This document shows, in pieces, positions 51,961 through 61,440 of a stretch of 64,000 nucleotides of DNA; position 1 is the stretch's first letter; every line of letters begins with the position of its first letter. Position numbers and translations under genes: made by a program. Origin of the DNA: Eublepharis macularius (Eukaryota; Chordata; Lepidosauria; Squamata; Eublepharidae). Location: positions 95,263,001 through 95,327,000 of the forward strand of contig NC_072800.1 of the NCBI RefSeq assembly GCF_028583425.1, in the 5' to 3' direction. The notes beneath the pieces were generated by a model. It saw only the letters and a program-made list of their open reading frames with translations. It was not told the DNA's origin and made no database searches.

Positions 51961-54806
51961 TAAAATGGGCTGCCCACAAAGGCTCATGGGTCTTTCTGGA
52001 TTCTTTCTGGATTCTAACCCCCAAAGGGTTAGAATACCTCATTTCCCATCAGCCTGTCTGTAAAGGCACAAGCTCTTATGCTGATCATGTAACGGCACCC
52101 AACAGCTGCTATTGAGGCTGCAGTGGAAGCAGAGAATCTGAAGGTCCGGGAAGCTACTGACAAGATGGCTCTGATTGGAGCAAAAGACCCAACTGGCCCT
52201 GCTCACCTTCTCAAAACACTTGGCGGGCACCAGGGAAGGTGCTGGCAGGCAGCAGGGCAGCCACAGGCTCTATGTTGGGGACCCAGCCCTCAGCAGAGAG
52301 GATCTATTTGCTTCTCTTCCGTCCTGCCTTCTATGGCTTCTACGAAGGGTGAGGGTGGCTTAGGGTCACCTCTCCTGATATGCTGAAGTCTGCTGAAGGT
52401 GCCACCCTGCAAATGGGCAAAACCAGCAGCAGTCCATCTCTGAGCATTCTCCACTGGGGCTTCCACCTTGTGGAGGTCGGAAAGGCTCCGCACTGTTATT
52501 GTGGTGCAAAATATGTTGCTGAGGGATGTAGTCGTAATGTCTGAAAACCTTAAGCAGCCTTTATCATTGCATCCTAATACTCTTTGCATAATATTGATTT
52601 TTTTTAAAAACTGAAATCTGCCATAAGTCTTTGCAGGAACAGTTGAGGACAAACGAAATAAATAATGTGAAACCCTCAAAATAAAACCTAAATACCAACA
52701 AGCAGCCTCTCGCTCCTCCAGCAACGAGTGTGGAAATCAAGCCAGATCCATCGCCTCTAATTTACCCACAAATTGTTCAGCAAACTTAGCAGCCTGAACT
52801 TCTGAGGGCTCCAAGCGTGGCTGAGGGTCAGAGTATTAAAAGCTCCTGTCTGAAAACTCAAAGAGTGAATGCCCATGTGATAGAAAGGATTTTGCCATGG
52901 GCATCGGCACCCCCACCCGAGCTCAAGTTTGCGCGCTGTCAGCCTTGGCAGGGGTCTTGCTCCACTGCTGATGTAGCCCTCGACATTGAATCGAAACCAG
53001 GTTCTTAGAAAAACAAGGTGAGGCCCACATTTTCAGGGTGGGGTGGAAAGAGTACACTTTGGACTCACAATTGCGCCAACAGCCCGAGTCAGCACTTATT
53101 CCAGAAATGATCAGGGCAACGTACCCTTGCTCAAGGACTGAAAGACACATTCCCTGAAGGTGAGAAGTGCAGGCGGAGTGGGCGCTTCTCTTGCAGTGCT
53201 GCTCTGCCAAGTACCCGGGGGCCGCCTGCTACCCACAAGAGCCTCCCAGCCATGGCAGAGCAGCGACGTAGTGCCCCAAAAGGCTCTGCTTGAGCCCCCA
53301 AATGTGCAGCAGCACCAGGGCCTGTTGCCAAGGCGGGAGTTGAGAGTGAATTTGGGCCATTTCCGAGGGGGACACTCAGGATAGCCCCGCGGCCCAGAAC
53401 ACCCTCCTGCTACCGCTCCTCAGTTCTGTATGGCAGCTGTGGTGGTTTTGTTAATCTGGTGCAAGAGCGGCCTCAAGACCTTTTGCGGAAAGCAATGCGG
53501 CAGGCCCTGGCTCAACTCCCTATGCCCACCGTCCCTGAAGCATGAGTGGGAAACCAGGTGGGGCTGCCTGCCCCACCCCGCTCAGCCCACTGAATTCAGA
53601 GCACAAGCAGAGCAGGGGGCTCGGTCCACTCCAGCCCAGGCAACCTGATTGCAGGAGAATCCCTTCCCAGCACCGAATACTGTAGTTGGCCTATCCATCA
53701 GACCCTGCTGGTAGCAAAACCCGAACAAACCTTCCCTAGCTGGCACAGACCCAAGGACTCCGAGAAACTGGCACAGGGAAGCACAATTTACATTCCGAAG
53801 TCCTCCCTATTGCATCTCTCTCTGCATTTGAGGATCTCGTGGAACGTTCGAAGCAACTTACAGGAATGAAAGTCCACTTGATGAAGGGATTCATCCTTCC
53901 TTAGTTATCCAGGCCTTTGCTGGGGGTGGGGGAGGTGTCTGGTGTGCCTAGGACCCTCGTTTTCTGCAGCTGGGGAGACACATCTAAGCATCCTGCCAAG
54001 AGCTCGAAGGCACCCACTCCAGAAGGCGAAGGGCAGGACCAGCTGCAGCCCATGCAAAGGTAAGTGGTGGTACAAGGCAAAGTCAAGGAAGAGGCAAAGT
54101 CTCTTGCAGGGAAAAATTGTGCCCCTTACCCCCATGCTTGGCAGAGCATGCCCAGCCCGCAAGAAAGCAGCGGTGGCAGAGGAGGGCTGTGCGCCCGTTG
54201 CTCCAAGGACTGCCTCCCTCTAGAGGGCCTCCTGCTAGGGAACCCACATTCCCTGCCCACCAGACAGGAGGAGCAGAGAACAGCAGAGCGCCCTGGCTGG
54301 ATGACAGCCAGGTCAGTGCGGTGCCCGACAAAGGCCAGGCGGTGAAAAGGAAGAGGCTCCATCCCTCTACCAGACTAACCACAATGCCAATTGCAAAGTG
54401 GGGCAACCAGAACGGGTAGCACCAGGAGACAGCCATGTGCCTGGCGAGTGCAGACTTTGCTTCCAGCCCCTTTCTGCTTCCTCATTCTGTATTTCTACGG
54501 CACACCCAGGTGTTGTTCACACAGCACCCGAAGCAGCCACAGAGCTGGCCACACACCCCAGCTGGGAGCTTTCCCCCGGGAGACAAGCAAGTCAGACCAA
54601 GCCCCACACATGGCAGTGGGATGGCCCCATTGGCAGAGATCTCCCTTCATCTTTAGACGCAAGAGTTGTGTGGGGCATGAACTCAGCGGCTTCCAAACAG
54701 CTCTGATACTCTGCAATGTACTCACAACTGCTGCTGCTGCTGAATCAGCAGAGCAGTAACGGGGCTCCCCCACGGTGAATTTCCCCCGTTCCAAATCCCC
54801 CCCAGT

Positions 54807-54952
54807 AGCCATCCTCGCCTATGCCACTAGAGGGTTGTGGTGGGGAGGTTAACTGGTAAGAATATAAGAACAGACCAAGAGCCATCCTCGCCTATGCCAC
54901 TAGAGGGTTGTGGTGGGGAGGTTAACTGGTAAGAATATAAGAACAGACCAAG
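54807..54952 (+). repeat. Exact 73-bp tandem duplication
   Basis: 54807-54879 and 54880-54952 are identical base for base. A third partial copy (AGCCA) begins at 54953. The unit contains 'gccactagagggttgtggtggggagg' and 'aagaatataagaacagacc'. Confidence 0.95.
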
Positions 54953-54959
54953 AGCCAGC

Positions 54960-55480
54960 TGAGGGCTCTCCAAGAAATAGGAATTCATCGGATCTGTTTC
55001 AAGATAATTGGATACGCTCCAACAACACGAAATTAGTTGAGAGTAATTTTAAGGCAGTAATCAGAGATACCAAATACAAACTCAATACTTGGGACACGTT
55101 TAATCTGTCTTCATTAGGTTGGGTAAATAACCTTAAAATGATTATAACCCCCAAATTAATCTATTTATTAAGAAACATTCCTCCAATTATTCCAAGAGCT
55201 AAATTAAAAGGATGGCAGTTTTATGTTAAACCAGTTTGTGAAACAGGGGAAGCATCATACAGCCTAAGATTATATCATGATGCCACTAAACTTGAGCAGA
55301 TTTCTAACTGGTTAGTAAAGAATGAAGGGAACTCTGACAGATTGGTAACAGCCATGGAGCAGGCTTCCGTCCAGCTTCTACACAGGGTTGTGTCTTAAAA
55401 AAGGAGAGATTACCAAAGCCCTAAGCTTGTAGTTAATCATTTATAACCGCATTGGGAATTACACTGAAATAAACTTTCTC
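54960..55480 (+). mobile_element. L1-like LINE ORF2 C-terminal fragment
   Basis: The open frame to 55398 holds KYKLNTWDTFNLSSLGWVNN, LKMIITPKLIYLLRNIPPII and PRAKLKGW, the C-terminal block of L1-clade ORF2 (compare NLIKMNILPRILYLFQNIP). A shift to unrelated FYVKPVCETGEASYSLRL then marks an internal deletion. 'tgaaataaactttctcctgg' near 55463 may be its poly(A) signal. Confidence 0.7.
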
Positions 55481-56197
55481 CTGGGAAAGTTTAGTTTCTG
55501 CTATTTGAGACCTGGATAAATTGCAAGGACATCAGTCACAATGTTTAACCAGGCAGGAAGAGACAGGCCTCGAGGCCTATAAAACTTTAACAACTGCGAA
55601 GAGTTGATCCATTTGAAGAGAGAATCTGGGTGGAAAGCAATAAATACATTCACTTCTTTGGCTCTTTGCAGATAAGGAGGTGTCTGACAAAGGCATCTCA
55701 AGGCATGCTCAACCGGGGGGCTTGTAGGGGGTTTGAATCCCAAACCACGACCCCCCCCCTCCCACTCGCGAACGGCGCCCTCTGCTCATTAACGGCGCAA
55801 CCCGGGGCCGGCGGACCAGGACCGACGTCTGGACAGGCACCAGAGAGCGCGCCCCCGTGCCCAGCGCGGCCCCGAGAGGCTCCTCCGCCTTCCTCCGGGA
55901 CACCCGCCGCGGAGCAGCGCCCGCAAAGGCCTCCGGGGCGGCCCAGAGCTTGTTCCGGGCGCGGGGCGAGGGTGGCACCGGCCGCGGCCTGGCCTGCGAG
56001 GGCCCTCCCGGAACGGGGAACGGAGCGCGGCGAGGACTCCCGGGCCGCTCCGTCTCCCTCCAGCGCCCGCCCGCGGCCGGCGAGGGCGGCGGGATGTCTG
56101 CGCAGGCGCGAGGGAAGCCCCTGCGCCAGAGCCCGCCCTGCCCAGCAATGGTCCCGCCCGGCGCCCCCTCCGCGGCCAGATGGTCGCTCCCGCGCCC

Positions 56198-56233
56198 TTA
56201 AAAGCGCCTCCCCGGCAGCGCCTGCCCCTTTCG
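56198..56233 (+). promoter_or_regulatory. TATA-like box and 5'TOP-like start
   Basis: TTAAAAG at 56198-56204 is followed at about +28 by the pyrimidine tract CCCCTTTCGCCCCCTC (56225-56240). Transcription start at a C within a pyrimidine run is the 5'TOP pattern known for ribosomal protein and snoRNA host genes. The exact start, near 56227, is inferred. Confidence 0.6.
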
Positions 56234-56370
56234 CCCCCTCGCGCCTTCTGAGGTAGGTCGTGCGGGCGCCATCTTGGCGGGCCCCCGAGGCGAGGCCGCT
56301 CCCTCTGGGCCTCGTCTGGGCTGGGGTGGCCGGGCCGAGTGGATGCCGGGGCGGGAGCGGCGGGCCGGGC

Positions 56371-56451
56371 GGCCGCGGGGTGATGAGGCCAAGATAGGAA
56401 GTGCCGTCCGAGGCGAGACGTGACGAGGCCTCCTCGCGCCTGACCGCGGCC
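56371..56451 (+). ncRNA. SNORD49: Box C/D snoRNA, SNORD49 type
   Basis: Box C GTGATGA is at 56380-56386 and box D CTGA at 56440-56443. The terminal stem is GGCCGCGG (56371-56378) with CCGCGGCC (56444-56451), a perfect 8-bp match. D' is CCGA (56408-56411) and C' is GTGACGA (56420-56426). The guide GATAGGAAGUGCCG (56393-56406) pairs with 28S CGGCUCUUCCUAUC at 13 of 14 positions. The fifth base upstream of D' (G56403) lies opposite the C of CGGC, the site known as 28S Cm4426, the SNORD49 target. It is intronic, in host intron 1. The rRNA sequences are recalled from memory. The D-box guide side has no target that I can name. Confidence 0.85.
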
Positions 56452-56599
56452 GCCTCCGCCCCCCCCCCCGCCCTTCTCCCCCTCCCCCCGCTGACGGCGG
56501 CCTTTCTGCGCAGGCGCGGCGAGACGGACGGGGCGCTCCTGGGCTCTACTTCTCAACCCGCGGAAGGTGAGTGCGGGGCGGGCGAGGGCCTGCGGACGC

Positions 56600-56692
56600 C
56601 CCCGGCCCCCTGGTGATGAGCCCAACGCAACTCAGCTGGAATTACCGGCAGACGCCTGCTGTTGAGAAAGGCGCTGCTGAGGGGGGCCGGGG
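56600..56692 (+). ncRNA. SNORD65: Box C/D snoRNA, SNORD65 type
   Basis: Box C GTGATGA is at 56613-56619 and box D CTGA at 56677-56680. A terminal stem of about 11 bp forms between CCCCGGCCCCC (56600-56610) and GGGGGCCGGGG just after box D. D' is CAGA (56649-56652), with a weak C' at GTTGAGA (56661-56667). The guide AGCUGGAAUUACCG (56634-56647) pairs with 18S CGGUAAUUCCAGCU over 14 perfect base pairs. The fifth base upstream of D' (A56644) faces the U of CGGU, which is U627, the SNORD65 (HBII-135) target. It lies in host intron 2, 46 bases after the exon 2 donor. Confidence 0.88.
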
Positions 56693-57451
56693 CGCCAAGG
56701 AGGACCCCCGTCGTGGCGCTGGCTGGGGCCCGCGGCCCTTCCCGCCCCGAGGGCGCCTCCGCCATCCTAACCGGCTGGTGGAGGGGAGGCACAAAGGGCC
56801 GCCCGGGGAGGCGGAGCCCCCGCCAGACACGAGCGGGCTGGGCCGGGCGCAGCGCTTTCCACGCGGAAGCGCCGATCCGCTTCATCCGGCAGTGTCTGTC
56901 TTCATTTTGCAGGCATCCCACACTCGAAAAGGAAAAAACGCTGCTGCTGCTGCCGGCATTCCTGGACATGGCCCCAGCCAGCCATTTGGGGCTTGCAACC
57001 GCGGCCCTTGGCGCTGGAGGGCGGGTGAGTCGTCCTTGCTGTGCGTGCATGTTAAGAGAAAGACCTTGGACAGATGGCGATAGGAACAGGACTTTGAAAG
57101 CCCTTACTGACACCAAAGCTTGCTTTCCTGAGCAGGAAGTCAGTAGCATTTGCTAATTGGGAATTTTCAGGTTTGTTTTTCAGCTTTGGGTATGTTGCAT
57201 TACACATTTGAGCAATCACTGGCTTGCAGTCCCCTAGCGTTTTGGTTTAAAAAAAACCAATGATGTGCCCCTGTGCTGCTGCTTTCTTGAGGCACAACTA
57301 CATGAAACCGAGAAGGGCATTGAACAGAAGTTAAAGGGTGGGCAGCACTTTGTTTTGAAGAGCCAAAACCTGAAATTAAAAGTGTAATGGGAAGATGGTG
57401 TGCCTTTTGCCCAGAACAGCATTGATTGGGGTACCGAGTAAGTGCTTGGGT

Positions 57452-57620
57452 TCAGACACATTTAAGAACATCCATGCAGGATCAGACCACTGGTCCATCT
57501 AGTCTATTCTGGCTCATACAGTAGCCAACCAGTTACTTCGGAGGGCCAAACAAACAGCACGTAGAAGCAAGGCCTTCCTCTGAAGTCCGTCTCCTTTTAA
57601 GGTGGCCAGTGTGGCCATCG
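57452..57620 (+). repeat. Interspersed repeat ('AAGAACATCCATGCAGGATCAGACC' type)
   Basis: 'tttaagaacatccatgcaggatcagaccactggtccatctagtctattctggctcatacagtagccaaccagtt' is a repeat seen throughout reptile genomes (usually '...gaacataagaagagccctgctggatcaggcc...'). Family name unknown to me. It lies in an intron of the host gene. Confidence 0.65.
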
Positions 57621-58728
57621 CTATATTCTTTAGCAGTGAGTTTCACATTTTAACCGCTCATTCTGTAAAGGATAATATGTGGAAATAAACATGCAAAATT
57701 CCCTGTAATCTAAGCCTTGGTATGCTTCTCACTGGCTGAACAGATCCAGCAGGAAGATCAGATCTTGGGGGTGGGCGAGTTGAAATTGTCATTGAAGACA
57801 GAAGGCCCTTTAACTGTCCATGGTTAAAGCTTTTCCTCCTTTCTTGGCTGCAGACTGCTTCTGAGGGCGTTTCTTAGCCTATGTGGCTCTTCAGTCTTAA
57901 GCTGGGCACTGACAACTGAGGATGGAGGACTTCCAAGAGTGGGAAGTGCCGGGCCCTTTGGAGGAGGAGGTTGGTGCTCCCTTGCCCGAGGCTTAAATTG
58001 CTAGCAATAAAACCCGGTGGGGGCGGGGGGAGTGGATTGATGGCAGCAGCCCCTCCCACACGCAAGTCCTTTACAGTCTCAGAGCAAACTGTCCTCCCTC
58101 AGTGTAGGTGGTACGGGTGCCTCACTGCTGGAGACTTCATCAGGAGCAGCCTGCCAGAATGGTCCGTTTGCAACTTCCTTTGGTTGATGTTGGTGAAGAA
58201 AACCATGTGGTAGGTTTTGGTGTCTCTTCCTTGGGGAGTTATTGGGACTAGGAGGGGTTAAGTGGCCAAGGACTAGGCAGAGGCAGACTTTTCTCCTTCT
58301 GCCTCTTGGTTGTGATTCTGGTTTTCCAGGGGCTAGAATGCACTGACTAAAATGTGACCAGTGGTGGTGCTTACATGTGCATTCATATTCTATTTCAGCT
58401 TTACTGGTTAATGGCATTGCTTCAAGGCAATCTGCTCTCCTGGAAGGAGCCTCTCCAGGTCTTGAATGAAACTGTCAAGTAACACATCCGTCAACAAGCC
58501 CCGAGATCTGCTTCTGAAAAAGCGCAGAGCAACAAGAGCTGGGGGGGAGAACTCTGCGCCCTGCATCACCTCAAGGATGAGGAGTGTAAATGGTGTGCAG
58601 GCCTGGAAAATGTGCAAAGCATTCAGTCTGTGGCAAGCATCTCCCCAGAGCAGGAAGCATTGGCCATTGGAGGAGGAGAGGGGTGGTGCCCCCTCTGTTT
58701 TGACACAATTTGATTGTATTAACTATAA

Positions 58729-58734
58729 AATAAA
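58729..58734 (+). promoter_or_regulatory. Poly(A) signal of the host gene
   Basis: AATAAA in 'aactataaaataaaacctctc', followed by a GT-rich stretch ('ttttgtgtctgtgttcatattg') suitable as a downstream element. It fits the end of the last exon at about 58750. Confidence 0.65.
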
Positions 58735-58759
58735 ACCTCTCAGTTTTGAAGAGTAGCAT

Positions 58760-60040
58760 TTTGTGTCTGTGTTCATATTGTCCAAAATCAGAATTATTGC
58801 AGGCTGTCCTACCATTTTAATGACTGCAGTACATGACAGAAAGGGACTTTGGCCCAGACGGTGGTGTTGCCTTTTGTCAAAAAAGGATTGTTTGCTAGGG
58901 AGCCCAAACTTGGAATGGAATGTAAAGTGCTATTCTCATATTAAGCCCAGGGGTCCAAGAACCCAGACGCTCAAGGTGGCACTCTTGAGCCATATCGAAT
59001 CTTAGCTTTGTGCCACGTGTCCCAAAACAAGCAGTCCTTCGTTACTTAAAATACCACTTCTAGAGGAAAACGATGTTGCCCGCTGTCTCTAGGTTTACCC
59101 TTCCAAGGCAAGATGGTGGAAAATGGGGTTGCGGAGCATCTGGCCTTTTTAGGTGGCTTGTCGGCCCTAGACCCCTTTCGGTCCAGTTTCAGGCAGGTCT
59201 GTGGGATGGAGACAGCATTGGTGGCCCCGTGGATGGCCTCCATTGAAATGTAGATGGGGGGGCCATGCCCCTCTGCTGCTTTTACTAGACTTACTGGCAG
59301 CCTGTGACCGTGCGGAGATTTGGAGGCCGAAGCAGGAATTTAAGTCGCATGCTTTGGGCTGGCTTGAATCCATCCTTGTGGGCAGAGGGTTGCTGTAAGG
59401 GACAAGTTTTCTGCAGCGTGGGAGCTGCCGTGGTGGGATCAGGCAGGTTCATTCTGGTTCCCAGTACTATCCAAACTGCCTGTGAAGCCCTTAGGAGGGA
59501 CTATTCTTGGGTTTTGGAAGAGGGTGTCATTGTTTTTGACCCTGCGACATCTCAGAACCGATCCCTGGCAGCTGTGCCTGCAGGGCCGCCTCTGCTGGGA
59601 CCGGAGGCGGTGTCCTGGGGGATGTTCTTGTGCAGGAGGAGCTGTGGTGTAATGGGCCGGCTCAGGAGGTGGTATGGTGACCCCCAATGGCCAGGATGTG
59701 ATCTTCATTTTTCTCACTTTGTTAACAGTGGAAAAAGGAAAGGTGACTCGCCTAGCTGGGTAGACCAAGGGTAAGCACCCAGCTAGCCGGTTGCTGTCGC
59801 TCAGGGATATCCTGAGAACATCGAGACTGACCCCCTAAGGGGCCCTCCTAATGACCTGCTAGAACAAATAACCAAGACAGTCCTGAGAAACGGAGCAAAA
59901 TATGTACAGACCATGCAGTTGAGCATGTGGGGAAGAGATTCAGAGAAGACCCAAGAAATATACCAAGGAAGCCAAAGAAGCCCTTTTAGAGTGTTGTAAC
60001 AATAAAAGAAGAATTCCAGCCTCAATGAAGGGCTTTAGTG
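58760..60040. other. Intergenic, repeat-derived
   Basis: A LINE reverse-transcriptase remnant occupies 59100-59640. 59700-60040 includes a block with several AAGAAG stretches and an 'aataaaag' near 60001 that I cannot assign. Confidence 0.5.
59100..59640 (+). mobile_element. L2/CR1-like LINE reverse transcriptase remnant
   Basis: Plus-strand pieces read LDPFRSSFRQVCGMETALVA, then, in another frame, LLLLLDLLAACD (usually LLLLLDLSAAFD) and LGWLESILVGRGLL. After these come GSQYYPNC and KPLGGTILGFWK (usually NIYMKPLGEVIRGFG). Several stops and shifts. No 3' end is present. Confidence 0.7.
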
Positions 60041-60099
60041 GGGATTTTTGCCATCAGCCTCAATGGTTCTATTTTGTAACCTGCTGCAGTTTGCTTTGC

Positions 60100-60910
60100 T
60101 CCGTTCAGAGCCGCGCTTGGGTCCTGGCTTACTGACGGAGGGGCGCCCGGGAGAGAAGCGGCAGGGAGGCCCCGCGGACCCCCGCTGGCCGCCCTCGCTT
60201 CCCCGGGCGGGAGGGCGCTCTGGAGACGCCGAGGCTGCGCGGCGCCGGCCTCCTCCGGCTGCGCCTCCGAGGCCAGCGGCGGCGGGCGAGAGCGAGCGCG
60301 GCTGCCTGCCGCGGCCGCTGGGCGGGGGTGCCGCCGCCCCATTAGGCTGCAAGGGCGGGGCCCGGCTCCGTTCCCGCGCAGCAAGCCCGAGCGCGGCCGT
60401 CCTCGCCGCGCCCCGACGGGGAGGGGGGCCGCAGCCGCCCCCGTGCATGCCGCGCGGCAGGCGGGGATACGGGCCGGGCGCCGGAGGCTGCCGCCCTCCC
60501 CGGACGAGGCCGGCTTTTGGCGAGCGGGGCTGCCGAGCAGGCGCGGCCCGAAAGCGGCGGGGGCAGAAGCGGAGGCGCCTTCCCGGGCTGCAGGCCCTGC
60601 TGGGAGGAGCGCCGGAGGAGGCAGGCAGGCGGCCCGGCCCGTCTTCGCTGCTGGGGCGAAATAAACGGCCGACGCGGCAAACAAGGCGAGCTCGGCAGGA
60701 GCAGCGGTGCAGCCGCCGCAGGCAGGCAGCGGGGCTGGGTGCCAACCCCCCCCCCGCACTGGAGCTTGGCAGGCAGGCAGGCGAGGCGCTGCAGCGGGCG
60801 AGGTTGGCCCTTTCCGGGTGGGACTGGGAGCAGAGGGCGGCACCTGCGCGGGGGGCGGGCTGGCTTGGGGGAGCCCCTCTGCCCGCCTTCCCGCCACTCT
60901 ACCGCGTGCA
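60100..60910. promoter_or_regulatory. CpG island, no gene recognised
   Basis: About 800 bases with very high GC and CpG content and GGC/GCC-rich runs on both strands. Both strands have long open frames (291 codons minus, 328 codons plus), but they are Pro/Ala/Arg/Gly-rich artefacts of composition with no domain. It is likely the promoter or first exon of a gene whose body lies elsewhere, and direction cannot be told. Confidence 0.65.
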
Positions 60911-61013
60911 GCTTCCGGGTTCTAAGTGTTGTGCCAGCCAGAATGGCAGAACCTCCCGGAATCGGGGGGTGGGGGTGGGGGGGCTGGATGCTGGTGGACG
61001 TCCACATGCTTCA

Positions 61014-61429
61014 TGTCAGACTGTGGCTAAATAAGGTACTCTCTGCAAGATTCCCTTTAGAAGCAAGAATAAGTCCAATGTCTGGCAAAGGAAGCTTTAT
61101 TGCAGAAAAGGTCCATTATAGTCCACTGTCCTGAATAGGAGACTCAGGATGGTACATGATCATTGTTACCAATGAAGAGCAAGCATAGGATACAGAGTAA
61201 CAATACCCATCTGGAACAGCCTCCCCCCATAGTTCTCAAAACAACATCTTTCAGTCCTGGGAAGCTGCTCTCCTTCAAGGCCAATGCTTGGTGGAACGGT
61301 GTTAGACATAACAATCTCCTCTGGTGGGAATGCTGCCTGGGAACTGGTGCACCTGGGGAGAAAGCACTTAAACACTAGAAGCATTAGAAAATGGAGTCAG
61401 TACAGTTTAGATATATACTGGACCTGACA
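61014..61429 (-). repeat. 3' LTR of a Ty3/gypsy element
   Basis: 416 bases bounded by TGTCAG and CTGACA, perfect 6-base inverted termini. On the minus strand it carries an AATAAA (61101-61096) and a TATATAT stretch near its 5' end. A purine tract (AAGGGGGGCAGAA) stands directly before it, as expected for the polypurine tract. The 5' LTR is outside the window, so the target duplication cannot be checked. Confidence 0.85.
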
Positions 61430-61440
61430 TTCTGCCCCCC
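61430..61440 (-). other. Polypurine tract next to the LTR
   Basis: Minus-strand AAGGGGGGCAGAA lies between the pol stop and the LTR. This is the usual plus-strand primer position in LTR elements. Confidence 0.7.

Larger units (their letters stand above)
44946..55700. other. Gene-poor region upstream of AOC1
   Basis: Apart from the repeats listed, this 10.7-kb stretch shows no exon chain that I can support. Many short open frames in 46-54 kb lack splice logic, conserved motifs or start context. The AOC1 first exon and promoter should lie in its left part but were not recognised. Confidence 0.55.
55750..56860. promoter_or_regulatory. CpG island at the 5' end of the snoRNA host gene
   Basis: CpG-dense DNA with no significant AT tracts begins sharply at about 55750, after a repeat-rich region. 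It covers exons 1-2 and both snoRNAs. Its minus strand is open for 278 codons but only as a consequence of GC content. A divergent promoter is possible. Confidence 0.8.
56227..58755 (+). ncRNA. snoRNA host gene (SNHG29-like)
   Basis: Exon 1 is about 56227-56252 (TCTGAG|gtaggt). Exon 2 is 56514-56566 (gcgcag|GCGCGG to GGAAG|gtgagt). Exon 3 is 56913-57024 (ttttgcag|GCATCC to GGCGG|gtgagt). Probable later exons are 58103-58209 (ccctcag|TGTAGG to CATGTG|gtaggt) and 58399 to the poly(A) site (tatttcag|CTTTAC). Introns 1 and 2 each contain one box C/D snoRNA. Short exons, a 5'TOP-like start and no long conserved frame indicate a non-coding host transcript whose job is to deliver the snoRNAs. In human, SNORD49A/B and SNORD65 share the host SNHG29, which is why I name it so. 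The exon chain after exon 3 is tentative; a further exon near 57898-57968 is possible. Confidence 0.75.

Noticed and set aside
54807-54952. CRISPR-like repeat pair
   Set aside because: The two copies are directly adjacent without spacers and the DNA is vertebrate.
54910-55398. 162-codon frame as a host gene
   Set aside because: Its middle matches L1-clade ORF2 and its start lies in the tandem duplication. It is a LINE remnant.
55789-56625. 278-codon minus-strand frame in the CpG island
   Set aside because: Arg/Pro/Gly/Ala-rich composition artefact, no domain, and it crosses both snoRNAs and the promoter.
57240-57290. Third box C/D snoRNA near 'caatgatgtg'
   Set aside because: Box C would be ATGATGT, no CTGA at proper distance, and no terminal stem. 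It is only a TTGGTTT/AAACCAA hairpin.
58103-58209. Protein-coding exon with CRWYGCLTAGDFIRSS frame
   Set aside because: The frame does not continue into the next candidate exon and I know no family with it. It is kept only as a probable exon of the non-coding host transcript.
60022-61034. Long frames on both strands at 60.0-61.0 kb
   Set aside because: Both are products of high GC. No motif, no splice logic, no start context that stands out.
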